Below are positions 7,072 through 14,999 of a stretch of DNA of 18,806 bases, one piece after another; the first letter of the stretch is position 1; the number at the start of each line of letters is the position of its first letter. The notes beneath the pieces were generated by a model. The model did no database searches and had not been told where the DNA came from. It worked only from the letters and a program-made list of their open reading frames with translations. Position numbers and translations under genes: made by a program. The stretch lies in contig JAFDTZ010000036.1 of NCBI GenBank assembly GCA_019594305.1, forward strand, positions 1 through 18,806. The letters run 5' to 3'. The stretch comes from Thermoplasmata archaeon (GTDB lineage: Archaea > Thermoplasmatota > Thermoplasmata > Halarchaeoplasmatales > Halarchaeoplasmataceae).

Positions 7072-8334
7072 TCAGTTACCAAATTCTTCTATTAGCTCTC
7101 GGGCCCTATCGGCTCTGACCTTACCCTCTTTGATCATCTTTTCTACCACGATATCGAGTATATCCTCCGAAGCACCCGCTGCTATGGCGATGTTCTGGGC
7201 ATGGAGTTTCATGTGGCCCCTTTGGATACCCTCGGTTGCCAGTGCTCGAAGGGCGGCGAAGTTCTGTGCCAGTCCCACGCAAGCTATTATCTCCTGTAGC
7301 TCACGAGCAGAGGATACGCCTAGTATCCGAATACATACTTTGCTAACAGGGTGTGTTGATGTAACTCCTCCTATCACACCCACGGCAAGTGGCATCTCGA
7401 TACTGCCTGCAAGGTCTCCCTTCTCCGTCTTCTCCCATCTGGTAAGTGGTGCGTACCCCCCGCCTATGGTAGCGTAAGAATGAGCCCCTGCCTCCACAGC
7501 CCTGGAATCGTTGCCTGTGGCATTAACCACGCCGATTACACCGTTCATCACACCCTTGTTGTGTGTCGCGCACCGATAGGGATCCACACGGGCGAACTCG
7601 TACGCCTGCAGTACACCTTCTACGGTGTCTTCGCCTATAACTTCCTTGGAATAAACCACCCGGGCACGTGACAGCCTGTGCCTTGCGAGGTTGGACAGTA
7701 TGCGGAGATAAACCCTTCCACCCGTTATTCTCTCCACCTCGGGTGCAAGGGCTTCGGCCATGGTATTGACTGCGTTAGCACCCATGGCGTCCCGGCAGTC
7801 AACCAGCAGATGGACAATAAGGTATGAACCGTACCGACTTTTTAGCACCCTGCAATTAAGGTCCTTTGCACCTCCTCCGTGCTCCAACAATATCGGGTCC
7901 TGTTCGTCAGCCATCTTAAGCAAAGGCTCTTTGTTCTCCATCAATTCAACCGAGGCACGATGGGGGTCGGTAAGACCTGTAACCTGTATCTGGCTGATCA
8001 TCACCGGCTCGGTACTATGTGCATAAAATCCACCGGTTGAACGGGATAATTTGGCGGCGTAGGACGCTGCAGCGACCACCGACGATTCCTCTATCACCAT
8101 GGGAACCAGGTAATCCTTTTGGTTGATTCTGAAATTGGTGGCTAAACCCACAGGTAATTCGTAGGTTCCGATCACATTCTCTATCATCCTGTCGGCCATT
8201 TGATTTGATAAACCCCTGTTCATCAATACCTCTAGGTCTGCCTCCTTCAAATCACAGAGCCGCCCCACTTTTTTAATCCTTTCTTCCGGGTCTAGCTTGT
8301 GGAATCCCGATAGTCTTGAATCTTCAATTGCCAT
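7072..8334 (-). CDS. Hydroxymethylglutaryl-CoA reductase, class II
   Basis: HMG-CoA reductase interconverts HMG-CoA and mevalonate; in archaea this feeds isoprenoid lipid synthesis. The 420-residue sequence follows the class II (Pseudomonas mevalonii-like) enzyme closely: FHKLDPEERI near the N-terminus, ENVIGTYELPVGLA (52-65), and the catalytic glutamate in IEESSVVAAAS (E83). It continues with DCRDAMGAN (179-187), the catalytic lysine in THNKG (K260), the catalytic aspartate in TGNDSRAVEAGAH (D276) and the catalytic histidine in LHAQNIA (H378). There is no N-terminal membrane domain, so it is soluble. Class II enzymes often prefer NADH, but cofactor choice cannot be settled here. The ATG at 8334 has a TATA-like region about 27 nt upstream, so it is probably transcribed alone, divergently from kptA. 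Confidence 0.95.
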   Translation of the reverse strand: MAIEDSRLSGFHKLDPEERIKKVGRLCDLKEADLEVLMNRGLSNQMADRMIENVIGTYELPVGLATNFRINQKDYLVPMVIEESSVVAAASYAAKLSRSTGGFYAHSTEPVMISQIQVTGLTDPHRASVELMENKEPLLKMADEQDPILLEHGGGAKDLNCRVLKSRYGSYLIVHLLVDCRDAMGANAVNTMAEALAPEVERITGGRVYLRILSNLARHRLSRARVVYSKEVIGEDTVEGVLQAYEFARVDPYRCATHNKGVMNGVIGVVNATGNDSRAVEAGAHSYATIGGGYAPLTRWEKTEKGDLAGSIEMPLAVGVIGGVTSTHPVSKVCIRILGVSSARELQEIIACVGLAQNFAALRALATEGIQRGHMKLHAQNIAIAAGASEDILDIVVEKMIKEGKVRADRARELIEEFGN

Positions 8335-8351
8335 GTTATCCGAACCAAGAT

Positions 8352-8372
8352 AGTTTATAGAGGTATATTTAC
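8352..8372 (-). promoter_or_regulatory. TATA-like region for HMG-CoA reductase
   Basis: The minus strand holds two overlapping AT-rich boxes, AAATATACC and CTATAAACT, centred about 20-35 nt before the ATG at 8334. Either would give a leaderless or very short-leader mRNA. Confidence 0.45.
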
Positions 8373-8408
8373 ATTGGGATACCCGGAAAATAACAATCTA
8401 AAGTAGCA

Positions 8409-8419
8409 AAATATTTATG
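8409..8419 (+). promoter_or_regulatory. TATA-like box for kptA
   Basis: AAAATATTTAT is centred about 36 nt before the ATG at 8450. An in-frame ATG at 8417 falls within this box and so should lie upstream of the transcript. This is the reason for choosing 8450 as the start. Confidence 0.5.
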
Positions 8420-8449
8420 ACCCCTCCCTTTTACGCCTACTTGATAGTT

Positions 8450-9145
8450 ATGATTCGGGAATGTGAAGAACACGGATACTATCGCGATGAAAATTGTCCG
8501 GAATGCGGTGAGAGGGGCAAGTTCATAATGAGCGATGAAGAGATGACCAACCTCGGAAAAACCACAGCGGGTTTACTTAGACACTTCGCTGACAAGTACG
8601 GTCTTGACGTGGACAGAAGAGGTTGGGTAGACCTAGAACACTATGTTAAAGCCCTGAGAAACAGGCAGAAACGCTTTCACTGGTTGAGAAGATACCATAT
8701 GGATGCATTGATCGCTACCGACAAAAAGGGGCGGTACCAGATGGAAGGCAATCATATAAGAGCTACTTACGGCCACTCCATAGAGGTTGACCTCGACCTT
8801 CCAACGGAAGATATTCCTGATGTGTTATACATACCTACCACTGATAAGGAAGCCGAGCTGCTTCTCGAGGGTGGAATAAAACCTTCCGATAGGACCTATG
8901 TACATCTCAGCGAGGAATATGATTCTGCCGTGGGGGCCGGTGTTGTAAGAACGGAAAACCCGGTGATCCTGAAGGTTGACACAAAAGAAGCTATAGAGGC
9001 CGGCGAGACCATAATGAAGGCCGGCAAGGGCGTTTACATAACCAAACGCGTAGAGCCTGAATACCTTAGCTTGAACGATAAGCAGCCTACGGAAGAGGAG
9101 CTAGAGGAATACGAAAAAGAAAGAATGATACGCGAGAGTAAATAA
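8450..9145 (+). CDS. kptA: RNA 2'-phosphotransferase (Tpt1/KptA family)
   Basis: KptA moves an internal 2'-phosphate from RNA to NAD+, the last step of fungal-type tRNA splicing; in archaea its physiological role is unclear. The 231-residue product has an N-terminal zinc-ribbon-like patch (C5, H8, C16, C19). The first KptA lobe follows with LGKTTAGLLRH (35-45) and LDVDRRGWVDLEHYV. The second part has NHIRATYGHS (101-110) and EGGIKPSDRTYVHLS (140-154), then AVGAGVVR. Residues R44, H45, R104 and R167 appear to correspond to the Arg-His-Arg-Arg catalytic set. The segment usually written LYHGT reads LYIPTT here, a departure from classical members. A charged tail (TEEELEEYEKERMIRESK) ends the protein. 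It is convergent with the Lsm gene, 5 nt away. Confidence 0.9.
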   Translation: MIRECEEHGYYRDENCPECGERGKFIMSDEEMTNLGKTTAGLLRHFADKYGLDVDRRGWVDLEHYVKALRNRQKRFHWLRRYHMDALIATDKKGRYQMEGNHIRATYGHSIEVDLDLPTEDIPDVLYIPTTDKEAELLLEGGIKPSDRTYVHLSEEYDSAVGAGVVRTENPVILKVDTKEAIEAGETIMKAGKGVYITKRVEPEYLSLNDKQPTEEELEEYEKERMIRESK

Positions 9146-9150
9146 TCGCT

Positions 9151-9369
9151 TCAATCTTCTGGGTTCAGGCTGACAACATTGTTTCCCCTTAATACGATAG
9201 TTCCCAGCCTTCGTCGCCTCTCTTCGGTTTCTTCCATAGTATCTTCTATGACTAGATTCATGTGGTCATCGTAGCCCACAAGGACACCGTTCAGAGCCCT
9301 TCCATCCTTTAGCAGTAGTTCAACGTTTTCGTTTAGTATAGCGTTCAGAAACACAGTAGGTTTTGACAT
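9151..9369 (-). CDS. Archaeal Sm-like (Lsm/SmAP) RNA-binding protein
   Basis: The 72-residue protein, starting MSKPTVFLN, is one Sm fold and should form heptameric rings binding U-rich RNA. The Sm1 motif is VELLLKDGRALNGVLVGYDD followed by HMNLVIEDTMEE. The Sm2 motif is LGTIVLRGNNVVSL, with the conserved RGN. The open frame continues upstream to a GTG at 9390, but the family length and the usual N-terminus favour the ATG at 9369. It lies 27 nt downstream of the TPR gene on the same strand, and a TATA-like box near 9401-9410 may give it its own transcript. It is convergent with kptA, another RNA-processing gene. Confidence 0.93.
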   Translation of the reverse strand: MSKPTVFLNAILNENVELLLKDGRALNGVLVGYDDHMNLVIEDTMEETEERRRRLGTIVLRGNNVVSLNPED

Positions 9370-9396
9370 TTTACCAGGACGTCCTAACACTAATGA

Positions 9397-10695
9397 CTAT
9401 TTTAAATATTTGGTCAGTTCATTCAGGTCTTTTTTAACCGCTTCTACATTTTCTTGGATATCGATTCTCTCGTAGATCTCAAGTGCTTCGTTTAAATGTT
9501 CTTCGGCACTTTCGTACTCCCCCAGCTCTATCTCCGCCTTGGCGAGTTCATGGGTGTAATCTGCCAGGTATTTCAACATGTCGAGTTCTCTAAGTACTTC
9601 TATACCGTCTTTGAGGTATTGCGCACCCCTTTCGATATCACCCCTCTCTATCCAGAGTAAACCGTACCGAATCTGTACTCCGGATTCGCCCAAACGGTCC
9701 TGTTGTGTCTCGAACAGTTCGAGTGATTCATCCAAAGCCTTTTCGGCATCGTTGAATTTTTTCAGATCGGTATAGGCCTGTCCGAGGTTGAATAAGTTCC
9801 ATGCAAGAGCGTTAGGTAATTTACCTTCCCTGGATATCTTTTCGCTCTTTTTGTAATATTCCACCGCCTTCTCCCATTCATCCTTGATTGTGTACACGAC
9901 ACCCATATTCATCAGTAGAACCGCCCTTTCTAAGGCGTTTCCCCTATCTCCGAAAATATCCGCACTTTTCTTGTAATATTCCAGGCTGACATCGTACTTT
10001 TTGAACTCCCCGTGTATGTCTCCAAGATTCCTGTATATCTTTGCTATATTCAGCTTATCCTCCATCTCCTCGTATATATCTTTGACCTTATCGAGATGGG
10101 AAAGTGCCCGGTTGAAATCACCCTTTCTCCAGTGACATATACCGATGCCTCTTTTACACTCTGCGTATATCTCCTGAAGTCTCTCCTTTTTCGATATTTC
10201 CATGCCATTCTTCCCGGCGTCGATGGATTCTGTTAGGTCTCCCAAGCCGAGGCATGTAAAACAGATGCCTTTCAATGCCTCTGCATAGAGGTCGTTACGC
10301 CCCAATCCCCGGGCGATGTCTGCCGCTCTGGTATAGTACTCCAGGGCTTCTTCCATGTCTCCAAGATTTTCCAGGGTCGTACGTCCGAGTTCCAGTCTTA
10401 GTTTGCACTCCTTGATGGTTCTTATATCGTTCTTCTCGAGTCCGTCCAGGTCCCATAATTCCTGTAAAAGTATGTACCTTCTTATACCCTCTTTGACCTT
10501 CTTTGCTCTATCAGTACCCATGAAGTATCTTACGGAGTTGAATACACTTTCCGATAGTTCTTCCAAATCATCTACGCATATCTCGTTGGGCATTACTCCC
10601 ATTTTCCTGCACTGTTTATTGAGTATGTTTTCTCCCATCTCTCCGAATTCTTTACGCATCAATTCCCGTATCATATGGCTTATTTCACGAGGCAT
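9397..10695 (-). CDS. TPR-repeat protein of unknown function
   Basis: The product of about 432 residues is almost entirely helical. The first 95 residues form a domain I do not recognise (IRELMRKEFGEMGENILNKQCRKMG). From about 105 to the end there are about eight TPR units, for example LGDIHGEFKKYDVSLEYYKKSADIF and MGVVYTIKDEWEKAVEYYKKSEKI. There is no NTPase motif, signal peptide or membrane segment, so it is a cytoplasmic protein-interaction scaffold. Its repeats resemble those of the STAND ATPase at 4589-7000 in style, suggesting a related role or a shared ancestor, but its N-terminal domain is different. I choose the ATG at 10695 over the in-frame TTG at 10698 because a TATA-like box lies 28 nt upstream. 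Lsm follows on the same strand. Confidence 0.8.
   Translation of the reverse strand: MPREISHMIRELMRKEFGEMGENILNKQCRKMGVMPNEICVDDLEELSESVFNSVRYFMGTDRAKKVKEGIRRYILLQELWDLDGLEKNDIRTIKECKLRLELGRTTLENLGDMEEALEYYTRAADIARGLGRNDLYAEALKGICFTCLGLGDLTESIDAGKNGMEISKKERLQEIYAECKRGIGICHWRKGDFNRALSHLDKVKDIYEEMEDKLNIAKIYRNLGDIHGEFKKYDVSLEYYKKSADIFGDRGNALERAVLLMNMGVVYTIKDEWEKAVEYYKKSEKISREGKLPNALAWNLFNLGQAYTDLKKFNDAEKALDESLELFETQQDRLGESGVQIRYGLLWIERGDIERGAQYLKDGIEVLRELDMLKYLADYTHELAKAEIELGEYESAEEHLNEALEIYERIDIQENVEAVKKDLNELTKYLK
9401..9410 (-). promoter_or_regulatory. TATA-like box for the Lsm gene
   Basis: The minus strand reads AATATTTAAA inside the last codons of the upstream TPR gene, about 36 nt before the Lsm ATG at 9369. 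It could allow separate transcription of Lsm. Confidence 0.35.
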
Positions 10696-10715
10696 CAATC
10701 ATCTGAAATATCTTT

Positions 10716-10730
10716 ATTACATATATGATT
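10716..10730 (-). promoter_or_regulatory. TATA-like box for the TPR gene
   Basis: The minus strand reads AATCATATATGTAAT, centred about 28 nt before the ATG at 10695, in the 43-nt gap after the ABC permease gene. It fits a leaderless transcript. Confidence 0.45.
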
Positions 10731-10738
10731 TTTGACTG

Positions 10739-11635
10739 TTAATCTATCTCCTTACGATTGAAGAGGTATTCGGCTAAAATCAATGGTACGGCGATCCATA
10801 TTATAAGCAATATCAACATGATCCAAGTGTCATAGTATCCCGGATGGTACCGGGGTTCTTCACCACCGAATTCCATGGCCCATTCACGCAAGGCTGGTAT
10901 GTTTAGGGCCAGTAGTGTGTACCAGATCAAAACCGGGTTGAAAAGCTGCAGGCCAAGATACCACTTAGGAGGTCTTCCGGCGACCACCTCGCTCCATCCG
11001 AAGGTCAGCTCGGCCAAGGCATATACCGAAAATAACCATATGAATGAAAATAGAAATAAGGTGAATATGGAGCCCGCCATAGATGACGTACTGTCCTCGA
11101 ATATAACAGATAGCATAATATATAGGGATAGGTATATCCCACCCAGCAGTACGGATGCAAGTATGAAAAGGTAGTACTCCGCCCATACAACATCGGGTAT
11201 ATGCATACTGATGATGAGGCCGCCGATGCCCAGGCCCGTAACCACACATGTGATCAATACGGACCATAATCCCAGAAATTTACCCGACAGTACCTCACCC
11301 CTATCCACCGGGTATGCCAGAAGAAGTGCCATGGTACCGCTCTCCCTCTCTCTAACTACGGACCCGTAGCCTAGTACGACAGCCAGTATGGGCACCATAT
11401 ATTCCACGTAAGCTGTTAGATATCTTACAGTGTGTTCCATGTCCATCCATTCGACGGAGGATTCCGAAGCGGTACCGTAGTAAGATACAACCACCGAGAG
11501 GACAAGGAACACTACCGCTAAGACCATGATCCATGGATTCTTCATGTTCTGTACGTATTCCTTCTTCGCGATACGTAGTGTACGGCTCCACATCCTTCGT
11601 GAATATACCAGTTTCCAACGAGCAAGGATTTTCAC
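10739..11635 (-). CDS. ABC-2 type transporter permease
   Basis: The 298-residue protein has a cytoplasmic basic N-terminus (SRTLRIAKKEYVQNMKNPW) and six hydrophobic segments at about 35-53, 78-94, 121-144, 154-179, 188-210 and 270-292. The VVRERESGTMALLLAYPVDRGE stretch after the second segment is the coupling region typical of the ABC-2/NosY-type permease family. It would pair with the ATPase encoded just upstream, from which it starts with a 4-nt GTGA overlap (start GTG at 11635; an alternative ATG lies at 11593). The transported substrate is unknown; such exporters carry drugs, lipids, polysaccharides or sodium. No accessory periplasmic or lipoprotein gene is next to it. Confidence 0.88.
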   Translation of the reverse strand: MKILARWKLVYSRRMWSRTLRIAKKEYVQNMKNPWIMVLAVVFLVLSVVVSYYGTASESSVEWMDMEHTVRYLTAYVEYMVPILAVVLGYGSVVRERESGTMALLLAYPVDRGEVLSGKFLGLWSVLITCVVTGLGIGGLIISMHIPDVVWAEYYLFILASVLLGGIYLSLYIMLSVIFEDSTSSMAGSIFTLFLFSFIWLFSVYALAELTFGWSEVVAGRPPKWYLGLQLFNPVLIWYTLLALNIPALREWAMEFGGEEPRYHPGYYDTWIMLILLIIWIAVPLILAEYLFNRKEID

Positions 11636-12540
11636 TTTTCGCCCTCCATTATCTTGACGAATACCTCTTCAAGGTCCGGTTCATCCACACTGAAATCGAG
11701 TATATCGAAGCAGTGTTGAAGCAAGTGTTCGATAACCTTTACCTTGTCCTCACCCCTGCAGTAAAGTACCAGACTGCCGTCTTCTATACGCGGTCGTTTG
11801 ACCTCTTCAATATCTTTAACCCGTTCCAGGGCATCTCTCAAAGGTTTTACCGACAACCGGAATCGATGGTCCAACCTTAGTGTGCTACCGAGCATATCCA
11901 CGTTATCTTCGGCTATCATGCGACCGTTACTGATAACGCCGACCCTGTTACACAGCTGCTGGACATCGGATAAAATATGACTCGAGAGGAAGATGGTTTT
12001 ACCACTTTTCCCCATATCGATGATCTTATCTTTTACCCAGTGTCGTATCTCGGGGTCCAATCCAGTGGTGGGTTCGTCGAGTATCAATACCTTAGGGTCT
12101 CCTATCAGAGTTTGAGCAAGACCTAGACGCTGTACCATACCCTTAGATAACTGTTTTATCTTGGTCTCCGGAGGTGCGTTTATTTTAAAATCATCCAGTA
12201 GTGAATATATCCGCTCCTGCGGACATTCCTTTATATCGCAGAGGAAGGATAGGTTATCCCATATGCTCATATCTCTGTAGAATGCGATCCTTTCAGGTAA
12301 ATATCCGATGTATCTCCTTATCTGCATACCCTCCCGGGATACATCTTTACCACCGATGTTTACACTTCCGGCATCCGGTTTGATCAGACCCATAATGATC
12401 TTTATGGCGGTGGTCTTACCGGCACCGTTGGGTCCTAGGAATCCGTATATATCTCCCTTGGAAACGGAGAGATCGAGGCCCCGTAGAGCTTCCCTTTGTC
12501 CGTAGCTCTTGTAAAGATCCTCTATCTTTATGAATGCCAT
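11632..12540 (-). CDS. ABC transporter ATP-binding protein
   Basis: The 302-residue subunit powers the adjacent permease. Visible motifs are the Walker A GPNGAGKTT (36-44), the signature LSKGMVQRLGLAQ (131-143), the Walker B VLILDEPTTGLDP (151-163), and the switch histidine in FLSSHIL (about 184-190). The Q-loop position reads GYLPERIAFY, usual for the CcmA/NatA/NosF-like group. The last 90 residues form the small C-terminal domain common in this group, ending SVDEPDLEEVFVKIMEGEK. The ATG at 12540 has a TATA-like box 29 nt upstream, so it heads a two-gene operon with the permease. The substrate cannot be inferred. Confidence 0.93.
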   Translation of the reverse strand: MAFIKIEDLYKSYGQREALRGLDLSVSKGDIYGFLGPNGAGKTTAIKIIMGLIKPDAGSVNIGGKDVSREGMQIRRYIGYLPERIAFYRDMSIWDNLSFLCDIKECPQERIYSLLDDFKINAPPETKIKQLSKGMVQRLGLAQTLIGDPKVLILDEPTTGLDPEIRHWVKDKIIDMGKSGKTIFLSSHILSDVQQLCNRVGVISNGRMIAEDNVDMLGSTLRLDHRFRLSVKPLRDALERVKDIEEVKRPRIEDGSLVLYCRGEDKVKVIEHLLQHCFDILDFSVDEPDLEEVFVKIMEGEK

Positions 12541-12562
12541 TCAGGGTATAATGGATGCTTCG

Positions 12563-12576
12563 GTAAAAATATTTTT
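12563..12576 (-). promoter_or_regulatory. TATA-like box for the ABC operon
   Basis: The minus strand reads AAAAATATTTTTACC, centred about 29 nt before the ATPase ATG at 12540. It fits a leaderless mRNA. The box also lies downstream of the lysine operon and contains T runs that could help terminate it. Confidence 0.45.
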
Positions 12577-12597
12577 GTGTCGATATCTTCACCGCTC

Positions 12598-12708
12598 ACA
12601 TCATGTCCTGGGTTATACCCGCACTTTCCATCCTTCCCGCTGCCTCTCTTATCCTTTCCGTAACAACGGTGGCGGCGAGTCTGACGAAGTTTATAGCATC
12701 TTCGCCCT
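12598..12708 (-). pseudogene. Possible decayed coding remnant after ddh
   Basis: A minus-strand frame bounded by stops encodes about 36 protein-like residues, GEDAINFVRLAATVVTERIR and then EAAGRMESAGITQDMM, before a TGA at 12598-12600. It looks like an amphipathic C-terminal helix, but it has no start codon at its beginning and overlaps the last codons of ddh in another frame. It may be the tail of a lost lysine-operon gene or simply a chance open frame. I do not recognise the family. Confidence 0.2.
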
Positions 12709-13668
12709 AAGTTCCGCCGCAGGTCGAGGTGATAGATAGCTCAGTGGTACATCGAATACTGTTACCGCCCCTTTGTTTCCTTCTTCACTCAACCGATGGA
12801 CAGCCCGGGCATAGGCTACAAGTACACTAGCTGTGAATTCAGGGTTGCTATCCAACTTCAGATGTAGTTCATAGATCTCTTTGTTATTCCTTTCTGATCC
12901 GGTTTTTCCGACGCGGATAACGAAACCGCCGTGGGGCATACCTGAATGGTCATTTTTTAGTTCCACTTTAGAGATGTAATTCACATCTGTTGAATACTTC
13001 TCAAAATAGTTCGGCATGGTTTTTATCTCCCTCTCTATCCTAGCGGTATCCGCGTTTTCTTCAGCCACGATGTAACAAACTCTTCGGTGCATATCATGTG
13101 ATGGTAGGTCAAGTTCTTCCCCCGCTCTCACCTTTTCTATGCTCTCCTCTATGGGGATGGTATATTGAACCGCGTCCGATACACCCTCTATCCTGCGAAC
13201 TGCGTCTGAATGTCCCTGGCTGACACCTGGTCCCCAGAAGGTGTAATCGCTTCCTTCCGGTAGTATATATTTTGAGATCAAACGGTTCATAGAAAAAACT
13301 CCCGGATCCCAACCTATAGATATGGCACAGAGCTTATCGTTTTTCTGAGCTACTCTGTTCATCTCATCATAATATCGGGGAATATTCTCGTGATTGTCGT
13401 AGCTATCGACCGTGTTGAACAAGCTAGCAAATATCGGACCCTGTTTCGGCAGATCGGTGGCGGACCCTCCACAAAGCAGCATGACATCGATCTTATCTAC
13501 GAATTCTTCTGCCCGGTCCACGCTGTAAACATCGGCACCTTTACAGCCTAACTCCTTCGGATTTCTTCTTGTGAATATTCCTACAAGTTCCGTATCCGGA
13601 TTTTGTTCGATCGCTTTTACAGCGCCTTTCCCCAAGTTTCCATATCCTACGATACCCAATTTTGTCAT
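12691..13668 (-). CDS. ddh: meso-diaminopimelate dehydrogenase
   Basis: Ddh performs the NADPH-dependent reductive amination of tetrahydrodipicolinate with ammonia straight to meso-diaminopimelate. It replaces the succinylase, acetylase or aminotransferase branches. The 325-residue product matches the length of the Corynebacterium enzyme. It has the nucleotide-binding GYGNLGKGAV (8-17), CGGSATDLPKQGP (66-78), VDSYDNHENIP (87-97), SIGWDPGVFSMNR (117-129), FWGPGVSQGHSDAVRRIEGV (144-163) and the C-terminal YLSPR. These are hallmark substrate-pocket segments of the family. The ATG at 13668 is preferred to the in-frame GTG at 13677, because that GTG is part of the GGAGTG ribosome-binding motif 8 nt upstream of the ATG. 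It is the last gene of the lysine operon, 18 nt after lysA. The enzyme is mainly bacterial and rare in archaea as far as I know. Confidence 0.93.
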   Translation of the reverse strand: MTKLGIVGYGNLGKGAVKAIEQNPDTELVGIFTRRNPKELGCKGADVYSVDRAEEFVDKIDVMLLCGGSATDLPKQGPIFASLFNTVDSYDNHENIPRYYDEMNRVAQKNDKLCAISIGWDPGVFSMNRLISKYILPEGSDYTFWGPGVSQGHSDAVRRIEGVSDAVQYTIPIEESIEKVRAGEELDLPSHDMHRRVCYIVAEENADTARIEREIKTMPNYFEKYSTDVNYISKVELKNDHSGMPHGGFVIRVGKTGSERNNKEIYELHLKLDSNPEFTASVLVAYARAVHRLSEEGNKGAVTVFDVPLSYLSPRPAAELRAKML

Positions 13669-13686
13669 GTATTTCACTCCATATTT

Positions 13687-14952
13687 TCAATATCTTTGTT
13701 TGTTCGCAAGGTCTTCCATAGTCTCCGCTTCCCTTATCAGTCTATGTTTAGAATCATTTATTAAAATCTCAGCAGGTTTAAGCATAGAGTTATAGTTGGA
13801 TGCCATGGTAAAACCGTAAGCTCCGGCATTCAGTATACCCAATATATCACTTTCCTCTAATTTCGGTAGCTCTCTTTCTCTACCTAAGAAATCAGAGGAC
13901 TCACATAATGGTCCCATTATATCGTATGTTTCCATTTCCTTATCTACCGTACATCCTGTGTGGATCATGTGGTGGTATGCACCGTACATGGCGGGTCTTA
14001 TCAGAGTATGCAGTCCTGCATCCACCCCGGCAAGTGTTTTGGACTTGGTCTTTTTTATCGTATTGACTCTGGTGAGAATGATCCCGGCATCACCCACAAT
14101 ATATCTGCCGGGTTCCATGCACATGTAAGGGTTTCCCAGGTCATATTGCTCTAGTTTTTCTTTGAAGCAGCCTATCACTTCATCGGCAAATCGTTCTAGA
14201 TCCATTTCCTTTTCCTGCGGTTCATATGGTATCCCTATACCTCCTCCGATATCCACGAACTCGAATTCTATCCCTGTTTTTTCTCTCACGTTTCTCACGA
14301 TGTTCATCAATTTCCCAGTTGCTTTCCGGTGAGGGTCAGGGTCTAGTATACCCGAACCTATGTGCATGTGTATCCCGAACCTATTCACCCCGGCATGTTG
14401 AGCTTTTGAATATGCTTTCACGATATCTCGTTCCAGGATACCAAATTTGGAATCATCTCCAGCGGTGATCAGATGTTCGTGTGCCCCGGCTCCTATCGTG
14501 GGGTTCACCCTCACGGATAGTATCTCAGGGTGTGTTTTATCCAGTACCCAATCGAGTAGAGAAAGGGAATCTACATTGATGACCACGTTGGAATCTATCA
14601 GGTAATTAAGTTCATCATCACTCACATTCGTCCCCGTGAATAGTATATCCTGCGGACGGAATCCCGCTTTTAACGCCAGATAGATCTCTCCAACGCTGAC
14701 GGTATCTAACTTTGCACCTTCTTCCTTCAATATTTTAAGTATTGAGATGTTAGTATTGGATTTGGCAGCAAAATGTATTCTGATCTTATCGTATCTTTCT
14801 TTTAAAGCATCATACAGTCTCCTATAGTTCTCTCTGATCCTCGATCCACTGTAAACGTACACAGGTGTTCCGTATTTTTCTACTATATCGTTAACCGATA
14901 CTCCTTCGATCTTCAGGCCTTCATCTTCTTTGCAACACATATCCGGAATCAT
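13687..14952 (-). CDS. lysA: Diaminopimelate decarboxylase
   Basis: LysA is a PLP enzyme that decarboxylates meso-DAP to L-lysine, the last step of the pathway. The 421 residues match the family. The N-terminal alanine-racemase-like barrel carries the PLP lysine K64 in HFAAKSN (60-66), GIHMHIGS (193-200) and the phosphate-binding VDIGGGIGI (233-241). The C-terminal part has EPGRYIVGDAG (280-290), the CESSD substrate motif (350-354) and AGAYG (376-380). The in-frame ATG at 14979 lacks a ribosome site, while the ATG at 14952 is preceded by AAAGGAG at a good distance, so I use 14952. It follows aspartokinase by 47 nt and precedes ddh by 18 nt. Archaea have no peptidoglycan DAP requirement, so the product is for lysine alone. 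Confidence 0.95.
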   Translation of the reverse strand: MIPDMCCKEDEGLKIEGVSVNDIVEKYGTPVYVYSGSRIRENYRRLYDALKERYDKIRIHFAAKSNTNISILKILKEEGAKLDTVSVGEIYLALKAGFRPQDILFTGTNVSDDELNYLIDSNVVINVDSLSLLDWVLDKTHPEILSVRVNPTIGAGAHEHLITAGDDSKFGILERDIVKAYSKAQHAGVNRFGIHMHIGSGILDPDPHRKATGKLMNIVRNVREKTGIEFEFVDIGGGIGIPYEPQEKEMDLERFADEVIGCFKEKLEQYDLGNPYMCMEPGRYIVGDAGIILTRVNTIKKTKSKTLAGVDAGLHTLIRPAMYGAYHHMIHTGCTVDKEMETYDIMGPLCESSDFLGRERELPKLEESDILGILNAGAYGFTMASNYNSMLKPAEILINDSKHRLIREAETMEDLANKQRY

Positions 14953-14999
14953 CTTTATCTTCTCCTTTAGTTTGATCATTAAAGCATGAGGCGATCATT

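Noticed and set aside
7130..7671. Plus-strand ORFs of 115 and 63 codons opposite HMG-CoA reductase
   Set aside because: The reductase frame carries all catalytic residues; these are shadow frames without motifs.
8417..8449. Upstream in-frame ATG for kptA
   Set aside because: The ATG lies within the likely TATA-like box and the added residues (PPFYAYLIV) are not family-like; 8450 gives a sensible leader and N-terminus.
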